Assembly (NCBI GenBank): GCA_964551295.1 | Contig: CAZKDJ010000070.1 | Span: 1-18,493, forward strand | Source of the DNA: JAFGED01 sp964551295 | GTDB taxonomy: Bacteria > Chloroflexota > Anaerolineae > B4-G1 | Direction: 5' to 3' | Length of the DNA stretch: 18,493 bases | In this document: one piece after another, positions 1 to 7,978 of the stretch | Numbering within the stretch: the stretch's first letter is position 1 | How the letters are laid out: each line of letters opens with the position of its first letter | Made by a program: the position numbers and the translations under genes | Notes under the pieces: model-generated | Seen by the model: only the letters and a program-made list of their open reading frames with translations | Database searches by the model: none | Told to the model about the DNA's origin: nothing

Positions 1-449
1 TCCTGCTGGTGCTGGCGATCACGTTGCACAATATCCCGGAGGGACTGGCCGTGGGCGTGGCGTTCGGTGCCGTGGCAGCCGATCTACCGGCGGCAACGGT
101 CGCCAGCGCGGTTGCCTTGGCGTTGGGCATCGGCATCCAGAACTTTCCCGAGGGAGCCGCCGTCTCCGTCCCTTTGCGCAGGGAGAACCTCTCCCGTCTC
201 AAGAGCTTTTGGTACGGTCAGCTCTCGGGGATGGTCGAACCTGTCGCGGGCGTGCTCGGCGCGGCGGCGGTTCTGTTGATGCGACCCATTCTGCCCTACG
301 CCCTGGCCTTCGCCGCCGGGGCGATGATTTATGTGGTCGTCGAGGAGCTGATCCCCGAAGCGCAGTTGGAAACGAGCACGGACGTCGCCACCATCGGCGC
401 GATGCTTGGCTTTGCGGTGATGATGACGTTGGACGTGGCGCTGGGCTAG
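1..449 (+). CDS. ZIP/GufA-family metal transporter, C-terminal part (gene starts before the window)
   Basis: Divalent metal (typically zinc) transporter of the inner membrane. The reading frame is open from base 3 to the TAG at 447-449, and the start lies upstream of the window. Two signature metal-site helices are present: HNIPEG near the start and QNFPEG about 38 residues later. In ZIP proteins these form the binuclear metal site in TM4 and TM5. Three further hydrophobic segments follow, and a late EELIPE motif fits the usual last helices. The QNFPEG form and the AGAMIYVVVEELIPE ending resemble the GufA/ZupT branch. Roughly 150 residues are seen of a family usually about 250 long. Metal specificity cannot be read from the sequence. 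It is separated from the next operon by a stem-loop and looks functionally unrelated to it. Confidence 0.9.
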   Translation, partial: LLVLAITLHNIPEGLAVGVAFGAVAADLPAATVASAVALALGIGIQNFPEGAAVSVPLRRENLSRLKSFWYGQLSGMVEPVAGVLGAAAVLLMRPILPYALAFAAGAMIYVVVEELIPEAQLETSTDVATIGAMLGFAVMMTLDVALG

Positions 450-466
450 ATTATCTGCCCTTGGCT

Positions 467-507
467 ATCCCCGCTCACCACGCGATGAATCCGCTGGTGG
501 CGGGGAT
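467..507 (+). terminator. Long stem-loop after the ZIP transporter gene, probable terminator without a clear T-tract
   Basis: ATCCCCGC (467-474) pairs with GCGGGGAT (500-507), CACCA (476-480) with TGGTG (495-499), and GCG (482-484) with CGC (492-494). The loop has 7 bases, and T475 and C481 are single-base bulges. This gives 16 perfectly matched pairs 18 bases after the stop codon. The bases that follow are not T-rich, so classical intrinsic termination is uncertain. It may instead stabilise the 3' end of the mRNA or slow polymerase. Confidence 0.5.
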
Positions 508-518
508 GTACGTTTGCC

Positions 519-546
519 TTGAGGTTTCTGCCAGATAGGGTAAAAT
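519..546 (+). promoter_or_regulatory. Putative sigma70-type promoter of the glycosyltransferase operon, overlapping the annotated start
   Basis: TTGAGG (519-524), a 16-base spacer and TAAAAT (541-546) resemble -35 and -10 boxes. The -10 box covers the first ATG at 545. Transcription would then begin at about 552-554, right at the second in-frame ATG (554), giving a leaderless message. If the promoter is real, the start at 554 is the better one. Confidence 0.4.
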
Positions 547-3358
547 GCGACCTATGCACCTGTCCTCGGCCGATCGTCCGCCGGCTGCTTTGTGGACGCG
601 CTGGGCGCTTGTCTTGCTCATCGCCGTCTCTTTCGCCGTGCGCCTGTACGCTCTCGACGCCAAGAGCCTGTGGAGCGACGAGGGCCTGACGCTGCGCCGG
701 GCCGAGCAGCCGCTCCCCCTCGTTTTCGAGAATCTGAATCTGATTCCCGTAGACCCCAACTACTACGATGGGAGCGATGAAGGGGCGGTCATCTCCTCGC
801 CCGATCTCCATCCGCCCCTGTACTTTTTGATGATGCATTTCTGGATCCGGGTGGCGGGGCGGGGCGAGTTTGCGCTGCGTTTTCCCTCGGTCGTGGCGGC
901 GACGTTGACGCTGCCCTTGCTCTATGCCCTGGCGCGCCGGTTGCTGAGCGCGGAGGCCGGGCTTTGGGCGGCGCTGATGGGGGCGATTTCACCCTTCTAC
1001 CTGTGGTACGCCCAGGAGACGCGGATGTACACCTGGGTCGTCGTCCTCGGCCTGGCCTCGGTCTACACGCTTCTGCCGCTGCTCAAGGGCAGGGCGCGCC
1101 TCCGCGACTATTCAGTCTACGCTGCAGTCACCATGTCTCTGCTTTACACCCACTACTCGGGTTTCCTGCTGCTGGGATTTGAAGTGATCGTCTATGGCTT
1201 GTGCCGTCTACGCTGTGGCTTGCGTCGTCTATTGGGGTGCCCGTGGATTGTCCTGATCGTTCTGGGGGCTCTGGCCGTGGCGCTCGTGCCCCTCATCCCA
1301 TACGCTTGGCGCACCTTCCAACTGTATGGCATCTTTGCCCTGGAATATCGTCCCCTGCATCTCATCCTGGCCGAGGCGTGGAGTGCCTTCAGTCTGGGGT
1401 TGCGCATCCCGGTGATCCAGCCGCTGTGGCAGACGGCTCCATTCCTGGCCGTGTTCATTGTTGGGGTCGTAGGAGTGTTTCTTCTGCGCCGGCGCGAGGC
1501 TTGGTTGTTTACCTTGGGTTATCTTCTGCTGCCTATACTCTTTCTATATGCCCTGTCCCTCGTCAGGCCGAGCTATATGAACCCGCGCCACCTGATGGTG
1601 GTCAGCCCGGCTTGGGAGCTAGTGCTGGCCTATGGCCTGGAGACGCTGCGGCGGCGGTTCAAACCAGGGTTGGTTCTCGGTTTAGGATGCGTGCTCGTGT
1701 TTAGAGGCTGGGCTAGTTACGACATCTTTACCTCTCACAATATGTGGAAGGATGACATCCGGGGGGCGGTGCGATACATCGAGGAGCGGGCGCGGCCCGG
1801 GGACGCGATTGTGCTCCATCATAACGTGATCCGCCTCACCTTCGACTATTACTACGATGGCCCTTACCATGAAGTCGTCATTCCGCGCTACGACCGGGCG
1901 CGCGATATACCGGCGCTTCACGAGCAGGCGCAGGAGGAGTTTGCGGCCTGGGCGCAGACGTACGATCGCATCTGGTTCCTGTACGGTCCGCCGCCGACTT
2001 TTTTCCCGCACGATTTTTTGCCGGACTGGGCCGATGCCCATCTGTTCAAGGTCGATCAACAAAGCGTTGAGGCCTGGTGGACCTATGTGAGTGTGGCGGC
2101 CTACGACGATGCACCGCCGCTCTTTGACGCGCTGCCGGACGATGTCGAGCCTGTGGACGTCAACTGGGATGGGCTGCGTTTGGTGGGCTTTCGCGCGCCA
2201 GAGACCGCCGCCGGGGAGAACGCATGGCTGGCGTTCTACTGGCGGGCGGAGGGCGATCTGCCTGGCGAACCCCTCACACTGGCCGTCAAGCTGCGGGACG
2301 AGGCGGGCAATCTATGGCTCGATCGGACGGAGCAGGTGTTGCCCTTTTACCCGCAGTCTTCTTGGCCGGCTGAGCGGATCGTGATGACCGAGTTCCGCCT
2401 CCCGCTGCCCGACGACATGCCGCCGGTGGATTTCACCGTCGAGGTGGAACCGGCCGGCCGGGGAGAGGAGGCGGCGGGGCAAGTTTCTGTGATCCGCCCG
2501 GTTGCACGCGATCCCGCGCCGCATCCACAGGCGCGTTTCTGGGGCGGGGTTGAGCTGCTGTCCAGCGAGTTGGCCGGTATTAAGTTCCGCGCGGGGCATC
2601 CGCTGGTGGGGTCGTTATCCTGGCGGGCCGCCAGCGCGCCCACCGCCGACTACCGGCTGCAGGTGCGTCTGACCGACCTGTTGGGGCGCGAGGTCGCCGC
2701 CGGCGAGATGTCGCCCAGCGCCGCCGGTTTCCCCACCGATGACTGGCTGCCCGGCGACTGCGTGGCGGGCCGGTTGGCGCTCCCGCTTCCCGCCGATCTG
2801 CGGGGAGGCACCTACCGGGTGCAGATTGGGCTGGTGGGCGCCGACGGTGCGGTAGCGCCCGTGCGCCGTTGGTATGGCAGCAGCGATTGGTTCACTGTCG
2901 GCACCGTGCGCGCTGAGGCCTGGCCGCTGGTGACCGAGTTGCCCGACGACGTTGAGTTTCTACTCGAGGACGTGCGGCTGGGCGAGGCCATCCGCCTGCG
3001 GGGCTATGATTTGGCCCGCGATGGTGACGCGTTGAAGCTGACGCTCTACTGGCAGGCTGATGCGCCACCGGAGGTCAACTACCATGTCTTTGTCCACGTG
3101 GGGGAGCCCAACGCGCCGCCCGTGGCCCAGGCCGACGGCGTGCCGGTCGATTGGCAGCGTCCCACGACGACCTGGCGGGCGGGTGAGGTCATCGCCGACA
3201 CGCACACCGTTTCCCTCTCCGGGGTGGAGCCTGGGCTGTACAATCTCATCGTCGGGATGTATGATCCTGAGGGCGGCGGACGTCCTACGACCATCGTGGA
3301 CGGCGAGATCGTCCCCGGTGGATACGTGCTGCTGCGCGAGATACAGGTGGAGAGATGA
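545..3358 (+). CDS. GT39/ArnT-like membrane glycosyltransferase with three C-terminal beta-sandwich modules
   Basis: Polytopic inner-membrane protein of the GT-C superfamily, whose members move a sugar from a polyprenyl-phosphate carrier to an acceptor on the outer face. After TM1 (about residues 20-37) the first external loop carries D45-E46 (SLWSDEG), the acidic pair expected of the catalytic site. HPPLY (89-93) and YAQETRMY (155-162) are typical of this family in bacteria. Hydrophobic segments continue to about residue 400. The rest, to 937, is soluble and contains three related beta-sandwich modules (about 520-640, 660-790 and 800-935), the last with the 'GYDL...LTLYW...NYHVFVHV...' pattern shared with the next two proteins. 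The usual family length is 450-600, so the tail is a large addition. ATG at 545 has only a weak AGGG upstream; ATG at 554 is an alternative. First gene of a coupled operon. Donor and acceptor are unknown. Confidence 0.85.
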   Translation: MRPMHLSSADRPPAALWTRWALVLLIAVSFAVRLYALDAKSLWSDEGLTLRRAEQPLPLVFENLNLIPVDPNYYDGSDEGAVISSPDLHPPLYFLMMHFWIRVAGRGEFALRFPSVVAATLTLPLLYALARRLLSAEAGLWAALMGAISPFYLWYAQETRMYTWVVVLGLASVYTLLPLLKGRARLRDYSVYAAVTMSLLYTHYSGFLLLGFEVIVYGLCRLRCGLRRLLGCPWIVLIVLGALAVALVPLIPYAWRTFQLYGIFALEYRPLHLILAEAWSAFSLGLRIPVIQPLWQTAPFLAVFIVGVVGVFLLRRREAWLFTLGYLLLPILFLYALSLVRPSYMNPRHLMVVSPAWELVLAYGLETLRRRFKPGLVLGLGCVLVFRGWASYDIFTSHNMWKDDIRGAVRYIEERARPGDAIVLHHNVIRLTFDYYYDGPYHEVVIPRYDRARDIPALHEQAQEEFAAWAQTYDRIWFLYGPPPTFFPHDFLPDWADAHLFKVDQQSVEAWWTYVSVAAYDDAPPLFDALPDDVEPVDVNWDGLRLVGFRAPETAAGENAWLAFYWRAEGDLPGEPLTLAVKLRDEAGNLWLDRTEQVLPFYPQSSWPAERIVMTEFRLPLPDDMPPVDFTVEVEPAGRGEEAAGQVSVIRPVARDPAPHPQARFWGGVELLSSELAGIKFRAGHPLVGSLSWRAASAPTADYRLQVRLTDLLGREVAAGEMSPSAAGFPTDDWLPGDCVAGRLALPLPADLRGGTYRVQIGLVGADGAVAPVRRWYGSSDWFTVGTVRAEAWPLVTELPDDVEFLLEDVRLGEAIRLRGYDLARDGDALKLTLYWQADAPPEVNYHVFVHVGEPNAPPVAQADGVPVDWQRPTTTWRAGEVIADTHTVSLSGVEPGLYNLIVGMYDPEGGGRPTTIVDGEIVPGGYVLLREIQVER

Positions 3359-5652
3359 GGGGTAGATTGAAAAGCGTCATTCGTCAGAATTCCGGGTTGA
3401 TCGTCATCCTGGTGCTCTACGTGATCGTGGCTGTGCTCTACGGCGCGCTGATCCCCATCTTTGAGTCGCCTGATGCGAACGGCCACTATGCCTACATCCA
3501 CGAGCTGACCGAGGGACGCGGTTTCCCGGTCCACGATACCCCGTCCGGTGCACGGGTCACGGGATACGTCGCCGGTCACGCGCCCCTCTACTACATGTTC
3601 AGCGCCGCCGCGGCCTTCTGGGTGCCAGATGATGTGGATTTCGATGAATGGGCGTGGTTCAATCCTTTCCACGCGATGGGCGACGCCGACGCCCCTGCCA
3701 ACAAGAACCGGCTCGTCCACACCGATGCGGAGGCTTTTCCCTGGCGCGGGACACCGCTCACGGTGCACATCGCCCGCCTGGTCTCGACCGGGTTCGGCAT
3801 CCTGGGCGTCGTAGCGGCCTACGGCATCGTGCTGGAATTGTTCCCCCAACGCCGCTGGCTGGCCCTGGGGGCGGCTGCCCTGACCGCCTTCAACCCGATG
3901 TTCGTCTTTACCACTGCGCGGGTGAGCAACGATGCCGCTGCGGCCGGCTTTGGCCCGCTCACTGTGTGGTGTGCGGTGCGACTGGCGGTGCGCGGCTTTT
4001 CGCGCCGGGGGCTGGTGCTGGTCGGCGCCGTGTATGGCCTGGCGGCACTTTCGAAACTCAGTTGCGTCGCCCTGGGTCCTGCCATCGCCCTGGCGCTTCT
4101 CCTGGACGTGCTGCGCGTCGGGCATTACAAAGTCCGCCATCTCTTCCGCAGGGATCAGTTCCTGCGCCTGCTCGCCAACGCCGTCATGCTCTTTGGCGGC
4201 GCCGTCCTGGTCGCCGGCTGGTGGTACGTGCGCAACCTGGTCCTCTACGGCGAGTTGATGGGGGTGGATGCCTGGATAAGCCGTACGGCGACGGTGTGGC
4301 CGGAACCCATCGGCTTCTTCGAGGTCATGCCTTTCTTGAAGGATATGCAGATGTCCTACTGGGCGATGTTCGGTTGGTTCAACATCGCTGGCGCACAATG
4401 GATGTATCAAATCTGGTGGGTGCTGGTGGGCTTGGCCGGCGTGGGGCTGTTGTTTGTCCTCGCGGATCAATGGTCGTCACGCCGGTTCCCGCGCCCGGTA
4501 CAGATGGGACTGGTGATCTTGGCCCTTGCTTTTCTCCTCATCTTTGGTTCGATCTGGCGATTCATCATGATCGTGCCTGGGGCCCAGGGCCGCTACTTGA
4601 TGCCCGTCACCGCTGCCATCTCTGTATTTCTGGTGATCGGCCTGGATCGTTTCATCTTGAACCAGTTCACGCCCGCACTGGCGATGGTCTTGGGCGTGGG
4701 AAATCTGGTCATCGCGTTGGTCTGTCTATTCGCCCTCATTCTGCCGGCCTATGCCAGGCCAGATGTGGTGGAGGAAAGCGAGTTGCCCGAGGACATGATG
4801 CGCTTCGATATGACGTTCCAGGATGCACCGATCCAGCTCTTGGGCGGCATCATCGAATCCGATGAGGCGCACCCCGGTGAGGCCGTCGTGGTGGGTCTCT
4901 ACTGGCGCGCGTTGGAGTCGGTGGATGAGGATCCCTACCTCTTCGTCCAGATCCTGGGGAAGGGGGGGGCACCTATCGCGGGGGTGGATTGTTATCCCGG
5001 TAGAGGTAACTTTCCCGCGAGCCTCTGGCGGCCGGGTGCCGTCTATCGCGACCACTACCGTCTGTCCATCGCCACGGATGCCCAAGCGCCCGCCATCGCG
5101 GCCCTGCACGCCGGGCTGCGCTGGCCGGGCGATGAGCGCCTCGTGGGATTGTTCCCCTCGGGCGAGCCGGTGCCCGGCCCGGTGCTCTTCGATTTAGTGG
5201 CTCTGCGTCCGGTTGAGACACCCTCGGCTGACGTCACCTACTCCGTGGACGCGAGGCTCGGCGACGCGATCACGTTGGTGGGGTACGATCTCTCCGAGGA
5301 TGAGATGCGACCCGGTGAGAGCCTGACCGTCACGCTCGTCTGGCGCGCCAGGGCAGTTCCGGCGGGCGATTACACCGCCTTTGTCCATCTCGTCGACGAT
5401 GACGGCAACCTCGTGGCGCAGGACGATCATCCACCGCTGATGGGCGAGTACCGCACGTCCTTCTGGGCGCTCGGCGACGTCGTGCGCGACACGTACAACT
5501 TGACCTTGAACGATCCCCAGTTGCCGTGCGCCTGCACGCTCCGGGTGGGTCTGTACGATCCGCAGGCCAAGGTGCGGGTGCCGGCCTATGATGGCCTGGG
5601 AGAGCGCTTTGACGATGACGCGGTCGTCGCAGGCGGGGTGACCGTCAAGTGA
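3355..5652 (+). CDS. DUF2142/GT-C-like membrane glycosyltransferase with two C-terminal beta-sandwich modules
   Basis: Second gene of the operon. Its ATG overlaps the previous stop as ATGA (3355-3358), with GGTGGAG just upstream, which suggests translational coupling. TM1 spans about residues 14-34 and is followed by ESPDANGHY (37-45), the position and type of the acidic external-loop motif (often PPDEPAHY) in DUF2142-like GT-C proteins. Further landmarks are 'ANKNR', 'EAFPWRG' and 'ALTAFNPMF...SND', all matched in the next gene, so the two are clear paralogues. About ten membrane segments run to roughly residue 460. Two beta-sandwich modules fill about 480-620 and 630-765. It probably acts on lipid-linked sugars at the outer face of the membrane; substrate unknown. 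Possible role: making or decorating a surface glycan together with its neighbours. Confidence 0.82.
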   Translation: MRGRLKSVIRQNSGLIVILVLYVIVAVLYGALIPIFESPDANGHYAYIHELTEGRGFPVHDTPSGARVTGYVAGHAPLYYMFSAAAAFWVPDDVDFDEWAWFNPFHAMGDADAPANKNRLVHTDAEAFPWRGTPLTVHIARLVSTGFGILGVVAAYGIVLELFPQRRWLALGAAALTAFNPMFVFTTARVSNDAAAAGFGPLTVWCAVRLAVRGFSRRGLVLVGAVYGLAALSKLSCVALGPAIALALLLDVLRVGHYKVRHLFRRDQFLRLLANAVMLFGGAVLVAGWWYVRNLVLYGELMGVDAWISRTATVWPEPIGFFEVMPFLKDMQMSYWAMFGWFNIAGAQWMYQIWWVLVGLAGVGLLFVLADQWSSRRFPRPVQMGLVILALAFLLIFGSIWRFIMIVPGAQGRYLMPVTAAISVFLVIGLDRFILNQFTPALAMVLGVGNLVIALVCLFALILPAYARPDVVEESELPEDMMRFDMTFQDAPIQLLGGIIESDEAHPGEAVVVGLYWRALESVDEDPYLFVQILGKGGAPIAGVDCYPGRGNFPASLWRPGAVYRDHYRLSIATDAQAPAIAALHAGLRWPGDERLVGLFPSGEPVPGPVLFDLVALRPVETPSADVTYSVDARLGDAITLVGYDLSEDEMRPGESLTVTLVWRARAVPAGDYTAFVHLVDDDGNLVAQDDHPPLMGEYRTSFWALGDVVRDTYNLTLNDPQLPCACTLRVGLYDPQAKVRVPAYDGLGERFDDDAVVAGGVTVK

Positions 5653-7880
5653 AGATCTCCAATCCCCAGTCTCCAATCTCCAATCCCAAATTGCAGATCA
5701 CGCTGGTCGTTGTTCTGTTCTTGGCGTTTGGGGTCTTTTACAGCCTCGTCACGCCGCCCCTGGAGGCCTCCGACGAGTTCGACCACTACCCATACGTGCA
5801 GTACGTGCAGACGCGGCACGCGCTGCCGGTGATGAACCCCGACGACCCTGACCCCTGGCGGCAGGAGGGGGGGCAGCCGCCCCTGTACTATGTGCTGATG
5901 GCCGGGCTGACCGCGTGGATCGATACGAGCGACCTGGAGGACGTCCGCTGGCTGAATCACCACGCCTTCATCGGCATCCCCGGCCAGGTGGCGAACAAGA
6001 ACCTGGTCATCCACCAACCGGCGCAGGAGGCGTTCCCATGGCAGGGAACTGTCCTGGCCGTCCATGTGATCCGGTTGGCGTCGGTGGTATTGGGCGCGGC
6101 GACGGTGTGGCTGGTGTGGCGGGTGGCGGCCCGACTCTGCCCGCAGTCCAAGTGGGTGCCCCTGATGGCCGCGGCCCTGACTGCCTTCAATCCGATGTTT
6201 CTATTCATCAGCGCCGCGGTCAACAACGACGTCCTGGCAGCCCTCTTCGGCAGCCTGTCCCTCTTGCTGATGCTCCGAATCTCCGGTCTCCAGTCTCCAA
6301 TCTCCAATTGGCATTTGGCGTTGGGCATTGTCCTGGGGCTAGGCGCGCTGACCAAGCTCAGCCTCGTCGCGATGATCCCCCTGGCCCTCTTGGTTGTCGC
6401 CCTCCACACCTGGCGCCGGTATTCAGAGACATCCCTATCTCGCCGGACGGCATTGTTCATTGTTTATTGTTCATTGGTCATTCTGCCCGCTTTAGCGATC
6501 AGCGGCTGGTGGTTCCTCCGCAACTGGCGTCTCTACGGCGACCCCACCGCCGTCAGCGTCTTTATGGAGATCCTCGGCTACCGGGCCGAACCGCTGACGC
6601 TGAAGGACCTGTGGGAAGAGTTCGGCACGTTTCGTCGCACCTATTGGGGACTGTTCGGCGGCGTCAATGTGCCCGCCCCGGAGCCGGTGTACGTCTTTTA
6701 CGACCTACTCTCGCTGGCGGGATTGGTCGGGCTAGGCCTGCGCGCCTGGCGCCGGCGCCGGGAGGGCATCGACGTGTGGTGGGTGCCCGCTCTGTGGGTC
6801 GCTATCCTGTTCGCTGCTCTGCTGCGCTGGGTGATGATGTATTATTCGTTCCAGGGCCGTTTGATGTTCCCCGGCATCGCCGCGCTCAGCACGTTCCTGG
6901 CCCTGGGGTTGGGAGAGTGGTTCCCGCTGCGATGCCGCCCGGCGGCCGCCTGGGCGGTCGGCGGCGTGCTCCTAACGCTGGCGATCGTGGTTCCCTTCGT
7001 CTCCATCCTGCCGGCCTACGCCTACCCGGAGCCGCTCACCCTGGCCGACGTGCCCGCCGAAGCGCGCGTCAATCCGGTCGACGTGGGCGGCGTGGCTCGC
7101 ATCGTGGGCTGGGAACTGGACGAGCAGGCGGTCCGGCCGGGCGATCTTTCCGCCTACGTCGAAGTTGTGGTATACTGGGAGGCGGCAGTGCCCGATGGGC
7201 GGGACTATCTCGGGTTTGCCAAGTTGCTTGGGCGCGATCACCAACTGGCGGGTGACGTGACCCGCCAGCCGGTCGATGGCATGGTGCCCACAAGCCTGTG
7301 GCGGCCCAACCAGGTATGGCGCGATCGCTACCGGACGCCCGTTTTCGCAGACGCGCTGGCTCCCAGCCTCCTGCGGGTCGAGGTGGGGCTGTACGACCCG
7401 GGGGCAAAGGAGGACTTGGGCTCGGTTCGCGTGGGGGAGGCCAAGCTGGCTCCTCCAGAAACACAGGCTCCGCCGGATCATCCGCTGGAGGTGGCGCTGA
7501 GCGACGGAATCGCGTTGCTGGGATACGATCTATCATCTCGCAGCGTCGTACCGGGGGAGACGATCACACTGACGCTTCACTGGGAGGCACGGGCGGCGCC
7601 TTCGGCTGATTATCAAGTCATGGTACATCTGCTGGGCGTCGACCCGGAGCCGGTGGCGCAGGGAGATGGCCCGCCGCTTGGGGGGGATTATCCGACGAGC
7701 GCGTGGGCTTCCGGTGAGGTCATCGTTGGCCCGCACGCAGTCGTGCTACCGGCGGATGTTCCACCGGGGCAATACCGCCTGCTGGTGGGGATGTACAACT
7801 TGGAGACACTGGTGCGCCTGCCCCACCTGGACGGCGCAGGCGACAGTATCGAAATTCCCATCGTCATAGAGGTGGACTGA
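5649..7880 (+). CDS. DUF2142/GT-C-like membrane glycosyltransferase, paralogue of the preceding gene, with low-complexity inserts
   Basis: Third gene of the operon, starting at a GTG that overlaps the previous stop (GTGA, 5649-5652). Residues 3-17 are translated from a 'CTCCAATC' low-complexity tract, so the first membrane helix (about 18-35) is the first ordinary part. LEASDEFDHY (38-47) is the acidic loop motif; 'ANKN', 'EAFPWQG' and 'ALTAFNPMF...NND' align with the preceding paralogue. Two more low-complexity tracts give residues about 210-227 and 268-279, in a cytoplasmic-loop-like region and at the edge of a helix. Membrane segments run to about 455, then two beta-sandwich modules (about 470-610 and 618-743), the second with 'GYDLS...LTLHWEARA...YQVMVHLLG'. 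A downstream start such as TTG at 5691 is possible but would lose the coupling. Substrate unknown. Confidence 0.82.
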   Translation: MKISNPQSPISNPKLQITLVVVLFLAFGVFYSLVTPPLEASDEFDHYPYVQYVQTRHALPVMNPDDPDPWRQEGGQPPLYYVLMAGLTAWIDTSDLEDVRWLNHHAFIGIPGQVANKNLVIHQPAQEAFPWQGTVLAVHVIRLASVVLGAATVWLVWRVAARLCPQSKWVPLMAAALTAFNPMFLFISAAVNNDVLAALFGSLSLLLMLRISGLQSPISNWHLALGIVLGLGALTKLSLVAMIPLALLVVALHTWRRYSETSLSRRTALFIVYCSLVILPALAISGWWFLRNWRLYGDPTAVSVFMEILGYRAEPLTLKDLWEEFGTFRRTYWGLFGGVNVPAPEPVYVFYDLLSLAGLVGLGLRAWRRRREGIDVWWVPALWVAILFAALLRWVMMYYSFQGRLMFPGIAALSTFLALGLGEWFPLRCRPAAAWAVGGVLLTLAIVVPFVSILPAYAYPEPLTLADVPAEARVNPVDVGGVARIVGWELDEQAVRPGDLSAYVEVVVYWEAAVPDGRDYLGFAKLLGRDHQLAGDVTRQPVDGMVPTSLWRPNQVWRDRYRTPVFADALAPSLLRVEVGLYDPGAKEDLGSVRVGEAKLAPPETQAPPDHPLEVALSDGIALLGYDLSSRSVVPGETITLTLHWEARAAPSADYQVMVHLLGVDPEPVAQGDGPPLGGDYPTSAWASGEVIVGPHAVVLPADVPPGQYRLLVGMYNLETLVRLPHLDGAGDSIEIPIVIEVD
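5655..5700 (+). repeat. Low-complexity CTCCAATC-type tract at the start of a coding sequence
   Basis: Imperfect reiteration of CTCCAATC and CTCCAGT ending in AAATTGCAGATCA. It shares an exact 19-base string, CCAGTCTCCAATCTCCAAT, with the tract at 6278-6330 (here 5666-5684, there 6290-6308). It encodes the first residues of the third glycosyltransferase. The composition stands out from the GC-rich gene around it. Confidence 0.8.
6278..6330 (+). repeat. Low-complexity CTCCAATC-type tract inside a coding sequence
   Basis: Second copy of the tract family: CTCC-GGT-CTCC-AGT-CTCC-AATCTCCAATT followed by GGCATTTGGCGTTGGGCATTG. It carries the same 19-base string as the tract at 5655 and adds about 18 residues to the protein without breaking the frame. 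It is absent from the paralogous gene just upstream, which suggests insertion or local expansion after duplication. Confidence 0.8.
6451..6484 (+). repeat. Low-complexity CATTGTTCATTGTTTATTG tract inside a coding sequence
   Basis: Repeated ATTGTTC / ATTGTTT / ATTGGTC units, T-rich in a GC-rich gene and in frame. They give a hydrophobic stretch that leads into the next membrane helix (SGWWFLRNW). Probably the same class of spacer sequence as the other tracts, judged by style rather than by a shared long string. Confidence 0.6.
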
Positions 7881-7937
7881 CCATGTTAGCCGCGCCAAAG
7901 GCAGGCGATTTAGAGTTTGGTGAGAGATAGACATCCC

Positions 7938-7966
7938 TTGATCGTGGGCGGAGTCTTTTGTAGTAT
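7938..7966 (+). promoter_or_regulatory. Putative promoter of the interrupted membrane-protein gene
   Basis: TTGATC (7938-7943), a 17-base spacer and TAGTAT (7961-7966), each four of six to consensus. The expected start site, about 7973, is only some 6 bases before the ATG at 7979, so the message would be nearly leaderless. No Shine-Dalgarno sequence is visible, which agrees with that. The 98-base gap after the glycosyltransferase operon shows nothing else. Confidence 0.35.
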
Positions 7967-7978
7967 CGGACATCTCCA

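Noticed and set aside
3079..4470. Long open frame on the minus strand opposite the glycosyltransferase genes (463 codons)
   Set aside because: It lies across the ends of two clearly coding plus-strand genes, has no recognisable domain and reads as His/Gln/Arg-rich mirror sequence typical of GC-rich antisense frames.
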